In this document: positions 63,967 to 64,000 of the stretch, piece after piece
How the letters are laid out: each line of letters begins with the position of its first letter
How positions within the stretch are numbered: position 1 is the stretch's first letter
From: Methylomonas sp. UP202
Lineage (GTDB): Bacteria > Pseudomonadota > Gammaproteobacteria > Methylococcales > Methylomonadaceae
Assembly (NCBI RefSeq): GCF_029910655.1
Contig: NZ_CP123897.1
Span: 3,089,547 to 3,153,546 of the forward strand
Direction: 5' to 3'
Length of the DNA stretch: 64,000 nt
Position numbers and translations under genes: made by a program
Notes under the pieces: model-generated
What the model was told of the DNA's origin: nothing
What the model saw: the letters and a program-made list of their open reading frames with translations, nothing else
The model's database searches: none

Positions 63967-64000
63967 GATGATCACCAATTCAGATTTTACCGCTACGTTC

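Noticed and set aside
1-64000. CRISPR arrays, tRNA and rRNA genes
   Set aside because: No regularly spaced direct repeats, and no tRNA or rRNA-like sequence was noticed in the window.

Overview
The window suggests a gammaproteobacterium, most likely a methanotroph of the Methylococcales (Methylomonas-like). The basis is the housekeeping block rpsB-tsf-pyrH-frr-uppS-cdsA-dxr-rseP with divergent map-glnD, gammaproteobacterial-type MutS, GlnD and ArgH proteins, and hydrogenase-maturation genes. The genus is inference from protein character; no rRNA or tRNA gene is present to confirm it.

Region 1 (1 to about 26,550) is accessory DNA: the integrase-proximal part of a large integrative element whose other end lies outside the window. 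It holds a DUF3150 gene, a CobT-like von Willebrand protein, several element-specific genes of unknown function, a DUF4942 methyltransferase gene, a GHKL-type ATPase, a membrane protein, four FlhD/FlhC-like regulators in two pairs, an AlpA-type regulator and a P4-type tyrosine integrase facing mutS. Many plus-strand genes here sit behind short hairpin-rich leaders that resemble each other in layout.

Region 2 (6,798 to 18,934) is a second mobile element nested in the first. It matches the GInt family: a ginABCD operon (three large tyrosine recombinases plus a small HTH/coiled-coil protein, each overlapping the next by ATGA), a cargo block, and a short non-coding end. It split the DUF4942 gene; joining the two flanks at a shared TGC restores one continuous reading frame of 587 codons. 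The cargo is a putative defence module: an amino-DNA methyltransferase convergent with a three-gene operon of an SMC/Rad50-like ABC ATPase with a double-CxxC hook, a middle component and a PD-(D/E)XK nuclease. This resembles Lamassu / ABC-three-component systems, here paired with a methyltransferase.

Region 3 (26,638 to 46,051) is core chromosome: mutS; a CHASE2 histidine kinase with FecR-domain and OmpA-like lipoprotein genes; dsbC, rseP, dxr, cdsA, uppS, frr, pyrH, tsf and rpsB on the minus strand (translation, ribosome recycling, pyrimidine nucleotides, isoprenoid and phospholipid precursors, envelope stress); then map, glnD and a UbiH/UbiF-type hydroxylase.

Region 4 (46,318 to 63,966) holds an unusually long gltB followed by a diflavin reductase instead of gltD; hypE-hypF; a seven-gene minus-strand operon that combines a FimV-like TPR protein, a receiver-like/winged-helix protein, an MglA-like GTPase, two Roadblock/LC7-type proteins, a PAS protein and a PhnD-like binding protein lacking a signal peptide (apparently a cytoplasmic signalling system of unknown output); argH; and a small lipoprotein.
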